DNA of 64,000 nt from Hevea brasiliensis (GCF_030052815.1 NC_079501.1:83091979-83155978), one strand, 5' to 3'. Shown: positions 10,262 through 19,262, counted from the first letter of the stretch. A program made the numbers and translations. Notes: a model not told the origin generated them from the letters alone.

Positions 10262-10429
10262 AGTACTTTTGGTTATCTACACTTGATCATTTTGTCCATG
10301 GTGGCAAGTGTAATATTGTAAATGAACCTTTTCTTATGTCATAAATGTTAACGGATTAATAGCGCATTTTATATCCAACTTTCCTTTTGAATTCCAACCT
10401 TATAATATATTCTATTTTCGTTCATTCAG
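10258..10429 (+). other. Predicted intron between protease and RT (Ogre-1, 172 nt)
   Basis: Donor CGA|GTAAAGT and acceptor TTCATTCAG|GACC. Removing it joins protease and RT in one frame (GA+G, then ACC ATT CAT). The Ogre-2 copy (27015-27198) has the same donor and an equivalent acceptor and also joins in frame. An intron at this place is described for Ogre elements and lets unspliced RNA give gag-pro only. Confidence 0.8.
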
Positions 10430-11435
10430 GACCATTCATCAATTAGCACCTGATAATTCAATAGACTCAGAAATTCCTCTGGTTAATTTTGAAATCCCCA
10501 TAACTGCCATAACTTCAAGTGATCCTGAGGTAGAGCTTACAGAAGAAAGAGATGAAAAGGATGAACCTTCCCTAGTGCCTTGTGGAGACAAAACGCGCAC
10601 CATAAACTTAGGCACGGAAGAAGTGAAAAGGGAACTCAAGGTTGTGGAAAGTGAAGAATTGGGAGATATGATCAGTTTGCTCAAAGAATTCCTGGACGTG
10701 TTTTCCTAGAGCTATGAAGACATGATTGGTTTGGACCCCCAGATAGTGACACACAAAATTCCCCTAATTCCGGGGACAATCCCAGTAAAACGAAAGCTAA
10801 GAAGAATGAATCCTGACACGCTGCTCAAAGTTAGGGATGAGGTCAAGAAGCAGTATGATGCTGGGTTTCTGGAAGTGGTTAAATATCCCTAATGGGTAGC
10901 TAACGTTGTCCCAGTAATGAAGAAGGACGGGAGAGTCAGGGTGTGCGTTGATTATAGGGATCTTAATAAAGCAAGCTTGAAAGATGATTTCCCTCTCCCT
11001 CACATTGATGTGTTAGTAGACAATGCAGCGGGATTGGGCAGGTGTTCGTGTATCGATGGGGCATCAGGGTACAATCAAATTCCAATGGATGAGGAAGATA
11101 AGGAGAAAACTGCTTTTATCACTCAATGGGGGGTATTTTGCTACCGGGTCATGCCTTTCGGGTTAAAGAATGCTGGAGCCACCTACCAACACGCTATGGT
11201 CACATTATTCCACGATATGATGCATAAAGAAGTGGAAGTGTATGTGGATGATATGATCATCAAATCCAGGGGAGAAGAGAGCCATGTGCAGGTAATGAGA
11301 AAAGTATTTGAGAGACTCAGGAAATATCAGTTGAAACTGAACCCTGCCAAATGCATATTCGGAGATAGATCAGGGAAATTGTTGGGATTCATAGTGAGCG
11401 AGAAGGGAATAGAAGTTGATCCAGACAAAGTCTGA
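10430..11435 (+). pseudogene. pol: Reverse transcriptase of Ogre-1 (three stops)
   Basis: Second exon. An acidic linker (10430-10690) leads into the RT: RMNPDTLLKVRDEV, then VCVDYRDLNKASLKDDFPLP, VMPFGLKNAGATYQ and the catalytic YVDD at 11241-11252. Stops: TAG 10707-10709 (Trp codon in Ogre-2), TAA 10890-10892 (Gln codon in Ogre-2), and TGA 11433-11435, which is shared with Ogre-2. Synthesises cDNA from genomic RNA inside the particle; this copy cannot make a full-length enzyme without readthrough. Confidence 0.88.
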
Positions 11436-12277
11436 GCTATTCAAGAGATGCCATCCCCAAGAATAGAAAGAGAGGTGCACAGTTTCCTGGGGAAGTTAAA
11501 CTACATATCAAGATTTATTTCCAATCTCACCGCTAAGGCCGAGCTTATTTTTAGACTACTCCGAAAGAACAACACCAATCAATGGGATTCGGTATGTCAA
11601 GAGGCTTTTGAGAAAATCAAGCAGTACCTGTCAAACCCACCAGTATTGGTTCCACCAGTGGCCGGAAGACCTCTGATTCTGTATATGGTGGTCCAACAAA
11701 GCTCAATGGGATGTGTTTTGGGGCAACATGATGATACCGGCCGAAAGGAGAGGGCTATCTACTACTTGAGTAAGAAGTTCAACGATTGTGAGTCAAGGTA
11801 CTCTTTCCTAGAGAAAACTTGCTGCGCATTAGCCTGGACAGCGAATCGCCTCAAGCACTACATGTTGAATCATAAGACATGGCTCATTTCCATAATGGAT
11901 CCTATCAAGTATGTATTCGAAAGCCCATTCGTGCCGGGAAGGATAGCCAAATGGCAGGTCATACTCTCCCAATATGACATTGTCTATATGACCCAGAAAG
12001 CGGTGAAAGTTAGCATAATCGCTAATCTCCTAGCAAAAAATCCTATCAAGGATTATGAAGCTTTGGATTTTGAGTTCCTTGATGAGCATATTAACGAAAT
12101 AGACTCCGGAGAAGAAGAACCAGATGATGTATGGGAAATGTATTTCGATGGAGCTGTTAATTTGTTCGGTAATGGAATCGGAGCTGTATTGGTATCCCAA
12201 GATGGGAAACACTTCCCGATAGCTATCAAATTGAGGTTGACTGTACCAACAACGTCGCAGAATATGAAGCTTGCGTA
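11436..12277 (+). pseudogene. pol: RT C-terminus and Ty3-type RNase H, start of second RNase H (Ogre-1)
   Basis: Continues in the RT frame after the TGA (FLGKLNYISRFISNL). A Ty3-type RNase H-like region follows at about 11640-12000, but it starts LILYMVVQQSS where the usual first catalytic Asp is absent, so it may be only structural. From about 12130 an archaeal-type RNase H begins (MYFDGAVNLFGNGIGAVL). One base is missing near 12236 relative to Ogre-2, throwing the frame out; coding resumes in the next ORF. Confidence 0.82.
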
Positions 12278-13858
12278 ATGGGTCTGCAAGCTGCTATCGA
12301 AATGAAGGTCAGGAAGTTGGAGGTATATGGAGATTCAGCTCTGTTCATTTATCAAGTCAAAGGAGAATGGCAAACTAAGGATCCGAAGCTAATCCCGTAT
12401 CAGAAATACTTACTGGAGTTGATTAAGAAATTCGAAGAAATCTCTTTCACTCACCTTGGTCGAGACAAGAATCAATTTGCAGATGCCTTAGCCACTCTGG
12501 CTGTTATGGCTCAAATGGAAGAAGGGCAGACAACTCAGTTATTAAAGATTAAAGCAAGGAATGAACCAGCTTATTGCTTCATGATTAAAGAAGAACCTGA
12601 TGGTAAACCTTGGTACCATGACATCTTGCTTTACTGCAGAACCAGAGAATTCCCTTCGGGGGCAAGCAAAAACGAAAAGAGGATGATTCGGAGATTAGCA
12701 TTGGGATACTTCCCCAATGGAGAAACCTTATACAAAAGGAGCTCCAACGGCGAATTGTTGAGATGTGTGGACGCAAAAGAGGCGAAGAGAATCCTTTTCG
12801 AAACCCATGAGGGAAACTGTGCGACCCATGCCAATGGGCATATGATGGCTAAGCAAATCATGAGACGAGGATATTTTTGGACTACCATAGAGAAGGATTG
12901 CGTTGAATATTTTCAAAAGTACCATAAGTGTCAGATCTATGCGGATCCGATAAATGTGCCGCCTCACAAATTGTTTAACCTCGTCTCACCATGGCCTTTT
13001 GCAATGTGGGGCATCGATGTGATCGGTCCCATCAACCCTAAGGCGTCTAATGGGCACAGATTTATCCTAGTAGCTATCGACTATTTCTCTAAATGGGTTG
13101 AAGCAACATCCTATGCTCACATTACGCAGAACACATTTCTCAAATTCCTCAGAAATAATATCATCTGCCGGCATGGTCTCCCCAATAAAATCATCACTGA
13201 CAACGCCAAGAATTTGAATGGTCCGAAGATTCAGAAATTATGTGATCAATACAAGATCCGACATCTTAATTCCTCCCCATACCGTCCCCAAATGAATGGA
13301 GCGGTGGAAGCCGCAAACAAAAATCTCAATAGGATAATCTGGAAAATGACGGTCACATATAGGGATTGGCATGATATGCTTCCCTACGCTCTTCACGCAT
13401 ATCGGACTTCTGTAAGGACCTCAACTGGTGCAACTCCTTATTCGCTGGTTTATGGGATGGAGGCGGTATTACCTATTGAAGTTGAAATTCCTTCCCTAAG
13501 GATTCTGAAGGAATCGGGGATTGATGAGTCAGAATGGATCCAGTCGAGGTTGGATCAATTAAACTTGCTGGACGAGAAGAGACTAGCAGCAGCATGTCAT
13601 GGGCAGTTATACCAGAGGACAATGGCCAGGGCATTTGACAAAAGCGTTCGCCCACGCGAATTCCAACCCGGGGACCTAGTTCTGAAGAAAGTGCTACCAA
13701 ATCAAAACGATCCCCAGGGCAAATGGTCACCAACCTACGAGGGACCCTATGTGGTTAAAAAGGCATTTTCTGGTGGGGCCTTGATCTTGACCCACATGGA
13801 TGGTGAAGAATTTCCAAGACCTGTGAATGCTGACATCGTCAAGAGATACTATGCCTAA
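12278..13858 (+). CDS. pol: Archaeal-type RNase H C-terminus and integrase of Ogre-1
   Basis: Open 526 codons in the frame entered after the 12236 deletion. Residues 1-90 finish the second RNase H with GDSAL and QFADALA, completing its D-E-D-D set together with upstream YFDG and AEYEAC. Integrase zinc-binding region is near residues 175-220 (HEGNCATHANGH ... HKC; the first Cys of the usual CxxC is Tyr here). The DDE core has GIDVIGP (about 246), ITDNAKN (about 306) and NGAVEAANKN (about 343). A GPY-type C-terminal motif (WSPTYEGPYVV, about 485) is present, with no chromodomain. All three core catalytic residues are intact. Confidence 0.9.
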   Translation: MGLQAAIEMKVRKLEVYGDSALFIYQVKGEWQTKDPKLIPYQKYLLELIKKFEEISFTHLGRDKNQFADALATLAVMAQMEEGQTTQLLKIKARNEPAYCFMIKEEPDGKPWYHDILLYCRTREFPSGASKNEKRMIRRLALGYFPNGETLYKRSSNGELLRCVDAKEAKRILFETHEGNCATHANGHMMAKQIMRRGYFWTTIEKDCVEYFQKYHKCQIYADPINVPPHKLFNLVSPWPFAMWGIDVIGPINPKASNGHRFILVAIDYFSKWVEATSYAHITQNTFLKFLRNNIICRHGLPNKIITDNAKNLNGPKIQKLCDQYKIRHLNSSPYRPQMNGAVEAANKNLNRIIWKMTVTYRDWHDMLPYALHAYRTSVRTSTGATPYSLVYGMEAVLPIEVEIPSLRILKESGIDESEWIQSRLDQLNLLDEKRLAAACHGQLYQRTMARAFDKSVRPREFQPGDLVLKKVLPNQNDPQGKWSPTYEGPYVVKKAFSGGALILTHMDGEEFPRPVNADIVKRYYA

Positions 13859-13875
13859 AAAAAAAAAAAAAAAAA
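13857..13875 (+). repeat. A-tract fused to the pol stop codon (Ogre-1)
   Basis: The stop codon TAA opens a run of 18 A, directly followed by the first hairpin. Ogre-2 has the same arrangement with 13 A (30624-30637). Further A-runs precede the fourth and fifth hairpins. Confidence 0.8.
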
Positions 13876-13878
13876 GAG

Positions 13879-14053
13879 TAGGGGTGAAAACCCGAAAGGG
13901 CGCTCCTAGCAAAATGTATGAAAGAAGGCGAAAACCCTAGAAGGACACTTTCTGTAAAATGAGTGAGGGATGAAAACCCGAAAGGGCATCCTGAAAGAGC
14001 GAGCTAAAAAAAAAAAAAAAAAATCTAGGGGTGAAAACTCGAAAGGGCATCCC
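13879..14053 (+). ncRNA. Hairpin array, proximal cluster (Ogre-1), four units
   Basis: Units at 13879-13908, about 13926-13951 (degenerate), 13967-13992 and 14028-14053. Plan: outer stem of 5-9 bp, AAAA bulge on the 5' side only, 3-bp inner stem, tetraloop. Unit 1: AGGGGTG/CGCTCCT outside, CCC-GAAA-GGG inside. Unit 3 has GGATG/CATCC and unit 4 GGGGTG/CATCCC, so both strands change together. They lie in the 3' untranslated part of genomic RNA. Function unknown; packaging, dimerisation or translation control are possible. Confidence 0.65.
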
Positions 14054-14435
14054 AAGAACCAAAAGGGAGAAATAAGGAAAGGAGCATGAAATCAAGGAAG
14101 GAAACAAACCATCATGGCATGAGACTTCAGAGTACTAGAAATAATGGCAGTTAAGGGATTTCAAAGCCAGCCACAAAGAATATGTGAGATCTATCCCGGT
14201 ACCCTTTTCCTTTGAAACTCTATCTTTGTTTTTATTAAAACCTTAGTAAAGTCATACTTCCTTCCCTATACTTTTATCTTCCCCCTATACTCATTCTTTA
14301 ACTTTATCTTTTCGCAATCTCATTATTTAATGCGCTATTAATCAGTGAAAATTTTTGCCATAAGATTAGGATTTGCAATTGATAACCTCACGTACTTTGC
14401 TATGAGATTTGCAGGAATCGTCCAAAAAAAAAAAA
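14054..14435 (+). other. Non-coding spacer between hairpin clusters (Ogre-1)
   Basis: AT-rich with pyrimidine-rich runs (about 14205-14320). It has a counterpart at 30819-31210 in Ogre-2. I see no gene in it. Confidence 0.6.
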
Positions 14436-14510
14436 TAGAGGTGAAAACCTGGAAGGGCGCTTCTAGTCAAAAGGACGAAAGGAAAGTGAAAACCTACAAG
14501 GGCGCTTTTC
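14436..14510 (+). ncRNA. Hairpin array, distal cluster (Ogre-1), two units
   Basis: Units 14436-14465 (TAGAGGTG/CGCTTCTA, inner CCT-GGAA-GGG) and 14481-14510 (GGAAAGTG/CGCTTTTC, inner CCT-ACAA-GGG). Same plan with the AAAA internal loop. In Ogre-2 the second unit changes its closing G-C to A-T and its inner T.G to G.T, keeping the fold. Confidence 0.65.
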
Positions 14511-14673
14511 GCAAAATAAGGAGAAAGTCAAGAACTGAAAAGGGGCGTCCAGAGAAAGGAGGTCATAGGTCAAGTCTTGTAACTCGTCCTCCATTAATCA
14601 TTGGCCTTTGGGATTCTGTTAAGTACACTTCATCGGGGAAGAACTTCTCGTGTCGAGATTAGACCAGCTTTGT

Positions 14674-15646
14674 AAGTTGATTTTAATTTCCTGCACTTTA
14701 AATTTCCTGTTATCAACCTCTGGTTCCTTGATCTAAGTTGATTTTAATTTCCAGTACTTTAAATTTCCTGTTATCAACCTCTGGTTCCTTGATCTAAGTT
14801 GATTTTAATTTCCTGTAATTTAAATTTCCTGTTATCAACCTCTGGTTCCTTGATCTAAGTTGATTTTAATTTCCAGCATTTTAAATTTCCAGTTATCAAC
14901 CTCTGGTTCCTTGATCTAAGTTGATTTTAATTTCCTGCATTTTAAATTTCCAGTTATCAACCTCTGGTTCCTTGATCTAAGTTGATTTTAAGTTATCAAC
15001 CTCTGGTTCCTTGATCTAAGTTGATTTTAATTTCCAGCATTTTAAATTTCCAGTTATCAACCTCTGGTTCCTTGATCTAAGTTGATTTTAATTTCCTGCA
15101 TTTTAAATTTCCAGTTATCAACCTCTGGTTCCTTGATCAGTTGATTTTAATTTCCAGCACTTTAAATTTCCTGTTATCAACCTCTGGTTCCTCGATCTAA
15201 GTTGATTTTAATTTCCTGCACTTTAAATTTCCTGTTATCAACCTCTGGTTCCTTGATCTAAGTTGATTTTAATTTCCTGCACTTTAAATTTCTTGTTATC
15301 AACCTCTGGTTTCTTGATCTAAGTTGATTTTAATTTCCTGCTATCAACCTCTGGTTCCTTGATCTAAGTTGATTTTAATTTCCTGCAATTTAAATTTCCC
15401 GTTATCAACCTCTGGTTCCTTGATCTAAGTTGATTTTAATTTCCTGCAATTTAAATTTCCCGTTATCAACATTTGGTTCCTTGATCTAAGTTGATTTTAA
15501 TTTCTTGTAATTTAAATTTCCCGTTATCAACCTCTGGTTCCTTGATCTAAGTTGATTTTAATTTCCTGTAATTTAAATTTCCTGTTATCAACCTCTGGTT
15601 CCTTGATCCAAGTTGATTTTAATTCTTGTTACCAATCTCTAGGTCA
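14674..15646 (+). repeat. 3' untranslated tandem array, 61-bp unit, about 16 copies (Ogre-1)
   Basis: The unit contains TTATCAACCTCTGGTTCCTTG followed by ATCTAAGTTGATTTTAATT. Some units are shortened (near 15000 and 15350). Tat/Ogre elements are known to carry variable tandem repeats between pol and the 3' LTR, which can seed satellites. Ogre-2 has a 60-bp version at 31461-32415. Confidence 0.92.
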
Positions 15647-15692
15647 CTAACTTAGGTAGGCTTTAGTTCCCTAACTTCGAATACCTAATCGT

Positions 15693-15794
15693 CCAAAATA
15701 TGGGTCTGAATCTTTACATAATTCCTACATGGAAAAATTTTTCCCTTTAATAGAAATTATGTAAAGAGGGGCAGCTGTCGACACCATATTTTGG
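15693..15794 (+). promoter_or_regulatory. Nested stem-loop around the PPT and LTR start (Ogre-1)
   Basis: Outer arms CCAAAATATGG (15693-15703) and CCATATTTTGG (15784-15794) pair over 11 bp. Inside, CTTTACATAATT (15712-15723) pairs perfectly with AATTATGTAAAG (15755-15766). Within that is a GGAAAAATTTTTCC palindrome (about 15731-15744). The 3' arm of the middle stem overlaps the first bases of the PPT. Ogre-2 keeps the middle and inner stems. Confidence 0.65.
15763..15775 (+). other. Polypurine tract of Ogre-1
   Basis: AAAGAGGGGCAGC immediately before the LTR start TGTCGACACC; the same sequence precedes LTR3. It primes plus-strand DNA synthesis. Confidence 0.85.
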
Positions 15795-16333
15795 CCGATC
15801 CCCAGAATCAATAAATTTCAAAGCCGATCCCCAACACTAAGTCTCTCCTTGCCGAACAACCACATTTCCAATCCCTTTTCAAAAGAACAGAATCCATACC
15901 AAGTCCCCATCAATTAAAGCCACACCGGTCTCTTAAACCAATTACCGAGTTCTTTGGCCAAGTCAAATACATTCCCAATCTCTCTTGACAAACGAAATTG
16001 AACCAACACTAGATCTTTGTCGCTAGTCTTATTGCCGATCTCCTTTTTAAAAGTTTGGAAAATAATTGTTAGGAATAATCAAAGGTTGCAATCCGGTTTA
16101 ATGATGATCTCGACCTTAGGTGTTGAAGCCAAATTTTCAATTTTAATCAAGTACCGTTTAGCGTTGGTTCCCTACTGATCTCATGCTTATTGTGTTTTTC
16201 GATCTCTTACACTTAGACTAATAATCACTTTTAGTTGTTTTACTATGCTCAGACAATCAAATACTTAAGCAATTCAGAGATTTTCCGATAACATCCAATC
16301 ATTGAACAAAAAGGGATTTCATTTCATTTCATA

Positions 16334-18221
16334 TTAAAATTTGTACAAGTCATTCGGCTGGGGGTGATATTTGGCTGGGGGTGATCCCCCAGCCTGATTT
16401 ACATTTTGCTCATTTCCTCTCTCACCCTCGGCCTCCTCCTCGCTTTCTTCTTCGTCTTGGGGAGCCAGGTCTACCATCCAAGTGAAGTCCTCCTCGGGAT
16501 ATCGCTTCCTGAGCTCGGCCAAGAGGTCCCTGTGAGCATTTACATAAGCCCCAGCCTCCCTTGTTACCGCCTCTTCCTCTTTTGCTTTGAGCTCTTCATT
16601 GAGGTGAGCAACTTCGCTAGCCCGGAGCGCCTGAACTTCCTCGAGAACACGATCTCTCTCGGCCAGAACATGAGCTTGCTCGGCCAGCTTGTCCTCATAG
16701 AACTTCATTTGCCCCTCAATTTGAGATATGTAGTCCTGAGTGGACGAAAGTTGGGATCGAAGAGAAGACACCTCATGACCCATCTTCTCGACCTCCTTAC
16801 CCAGGCAATGAGCCTTCTCCCGGACCATGTGCTGGTTCACCAAGCACTCCACATTCAGGCTCATAGATCTGGTCAAGATGTCATCAAGGTTATCCGGAGA
16901 CAGCCTATCCTGATCTTCTCGAAGGCAGATGGAGGACGCCAAGACCTTAGCGAAACCTGGGTTTTCTCGAACCGTGCGATTCTTCTCCAGCGAGTGGATC
17001 AAGACTTGGGCACCGCGGGAAAGGGACCTCACAGGAGGTTGGGAAGGACCCCCTTCCGCACTCGGAGTGACTGGAGGAGGTGGAGGCGGCTCTTCTCGGT
17101 GAGGAGGAGATCGGACCACTTCTATGACTAGAGGCCCAGAAGGTTGAGACGAGCCTTCTTGTATTTCCCTAGGCTCATGACCAGGCGTTTGAAGCAGCTC
17201 GAAATGCTTCATCTCCAGTACCTTCCGGGAGATCTCTCTCTTCCGCTTCCATCTCTCCTTAGAGGCTTCGCCGCTTTCCATACCTGCACAAAGAAGAGGT
17301 TAGTGAGATCGCTAAGGTCCTGAGATCTGAGATGTAGAAAATACCGATGCCGAGGTCAGAGAGCTGAAGCCAGCGATCTTTGCCGGTGATCAACTCCATT
17401 GTCCAGTGATGAAGTTCGGTAGTCACTGCATCCAAACAAGAGAACTTCTCTCTGCTCGCATGTTCTTTCAGCTCCATCACCATCAGGCTTTCCTCCCTAT
17501 TCAAAACGAGACGCTTCAGAATTAAGGGGCTTTGGTGTAGCCAGCTACGAGGGAAACCCTCAAAGCTGTTTGGAATTTTGCTCCTTAGAATGAAGAAGCG
17601 ATTCTTCCAAATCTTCAGGGAGGAGGGCAGATCGGTGAAAAGCCCGCAATGTGGCTTCGCCTGGAAGAACCAGTACTCGTCGTCCTTTCGACGAGTTAAT
17701 CTATGCAGTTCGGCGAATACCTTAGCCATAGGACGGAATCCCTTAGCTCGGCAGAGGCCTCGGAAGGCTACTAAGATCCGCCACGAGTTCGGGTGGACTT
17801 GGGCTATGCACACTTGGTGAAATTTTAAGACTTCCTTGAAGAAGTCGTCAATAGGGAACCGCAGCCCGGCTTTCAACTGTTCTTCGTATACTATAATCAT
17901 GTCGTTCCCTTCGAAGAAGTGATCGGCTCGAAGATCGCCGTGACACCGGATAAGTTCGTATGAATCAGGCTCAATGTTGTACTCCTGGCTGAACGACTAC
18001 AGGTCAGTTTCTTGCAAGATAGAAGGCAGCTCGTCCATAGGAAGATTCTCTCTCCCTAAAGAAGGCACATGCCTTGATGGTGCTGCTTGCCCCCGTGCTG
18101 GAACAGAGACCCTAGGAGGTTCAGGTCGCACGCTTGGTCCGACAACCTCCACTTCATCAGATGACCACGAGAACTGAATGGAAGGAGGGCTCGTCGCTCT
18201 CTGACCCTCGGCGTCGCTCAT
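16334..18221 (-). pseudogene. Antisense unit A in LTR2: PF04195-like protein with coiled-coil tail, one intron, one in-frame TAG
   Basis: Read on the minus strand from ATG at 18221. Exon 1 (18221-17345) encodes a low-complexity start (MSDAEGQRATSPPS), then a region like the plant 'putative gypsy-type transposase' family PF04195 (FHQVCIAQVHPNSWRILVAF, DDEYWFFQAKPHCGLF). Exon 2 (17283-16334) encodes a Lys/Arg-rich start, a Pro-rich linker, a coiled coil (about 16450-16800) and an acidic tail (EEESEEEAEGE). Exons sum to 1827 nt, exactly 609 codons. A single in-frame TAG at 17997-17999 breaks exon 1; LTR3 has TAG at the same codon. A minus-strand TATA box lies 156 nt upstream. Biochemical function unknown; despite the family name no transposase activity is implied. 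Confidence 0.7.
17284..17344 (-). other. Predicted intron of antisense unit A (61 nt)
   Basis: On the minus strand it begins GTATTTTCTACATC at 17344 and ends in pyrimidine-rich CTTTGTGCAG at 17284. Removal joins GGC ATC G with GT ATG GAA in frame, linking the PF04195-like part with the coiled-coil part. It is short for a plant intron. LTR3 keeps the acceptor (TCTGTGCAG) but not a clear donor. Confidence 0.55.
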
Positions 18222-18376
18222 TTTCAAAGGAAATAAAGAATTTAAACTAAAAGAAGGATCAAAACCCTTACCGGAGCTTGATCGGTGTCGGAAGAACTCG
18301 AGAGAACGAGAGAATTTTGAAATTATCTACGAGAAGCCAAAAATGACATAAGGGGGCAAATGGCTGGCCCATCCCC

Positions 18377-18384
18377 TATTTATA
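18377..18384 (-). promoter_or_regulatory. TATA box of antisense unit A (LTR2)
   Basis: Minus-strand TATAAATA, 156 nt upstream of the unit A ATG at 18221. The palindrome GAGCATTTAATGCTC at 18392-18406 lies directly upstream. Same arrangement at 155-184 and 35137-35166. Confidence 0.6.
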
Positions 18385-18848
18385 CCCATTCGAGCATTTA
18401 ATGCTCACGGTGTCCCTAGCGGCGCATCGGTTAACGGGATTTGCCAGCCTTTTCTGACACGCCTCGCGTATGTCCCAGAGATTCTCTAAGGAGATCGGCT
18501 AGTTAGAGATCGGTAGATTGAGATAAATATCTTGAATTACAGATCGAATAAGGGTCATTCAAATTAAGAGTCGGATCGGGTAAATACTTCAGAGATCAGA
18601 AAATAATCAATGCAATAATAATAAAAATGATAATTGACAAAATAAAATTTTATTTCCAAAAGGTCGGATTACATCATTTGGGCGATCTCTAGAGATCGGA
18701 TTACATTAAAGGTCTGATTACATCATTTGGGCGATCTCTAGAGATCGGATTACATTAAAGGTCTGATTACATCATAAGAGCGATCTCTAAAGATCGGTGG
18801 AACATCCTATCTAAAAGGCCTATGTCAAAGCCTAGTCTCGTGGCTGAG

Positions 18849-19262
18849 TCAAAAGATGTGTTTGACCAGGAGATCGGCTATTGACATCAGATAGATGTAC
18901 AGCTTAGATGGGGGGACTATGACTCTCATGAGAATGAGAGAGGTCGTCATCAAAGTTACCGCTCGAAACCGAGCCGCTGTCGGAACACCCAGTGTGGTGA
19001 GGAGCCAGATGAACGCCAAGGAGCAGTCACCGGTGTTAAGAGGAATATTAGCAGTCTTCTCGCCCGAAATCAGTTCGCCATTTGTATCGGTCGAACGATT
19101 CGAGATCAATGAGATCGAGGTCCTCGATCCAGTTCGGCAAATTAGTCCAGTTCTCTCACGGTCATCAAATGAAGTTATCATAATTTCCCGTTCACCGGGA
19201 TCGTAAATTTTCAGTCGAGGAATAAGAAGAACAATCAAAAAAAGATTAAAAGCCACTGTCAC
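18849..19262 (-). CDS. Antisense unit B in LTR2, intact 137-aa ORF
   Basis: Same product as 627-1040 with about nine residue differences and no stop or indel. ATG at 19262; TATA-like TATATATAT at 19343-19351. The divergent arrangement puts units A and B in tandem on the minus strand, B upstream of A, with about 630 nt between the B stop and the A start. Product unrecognised. Confidence 0.5.
   Translation of the reverse strand: MTVAFNLFLIVLLIPRLKIYDPGEREIMITSFDDRERTGLICRTGSRTSISLISNRSTDTNGELISGEKTANIPLNTGDCSLAFIWLLTTLGVPTAARFRAVTLMTTSLILMRVIVPPSKLYIYLMSIADLLVKHIF

Noticed and set aside
14674..15646. CRISPR-like regularly spaced repeats
   Set aside because: The whole unit repeats, with no unique spacers; it is a plain tandem array in a plant retrotransposon.
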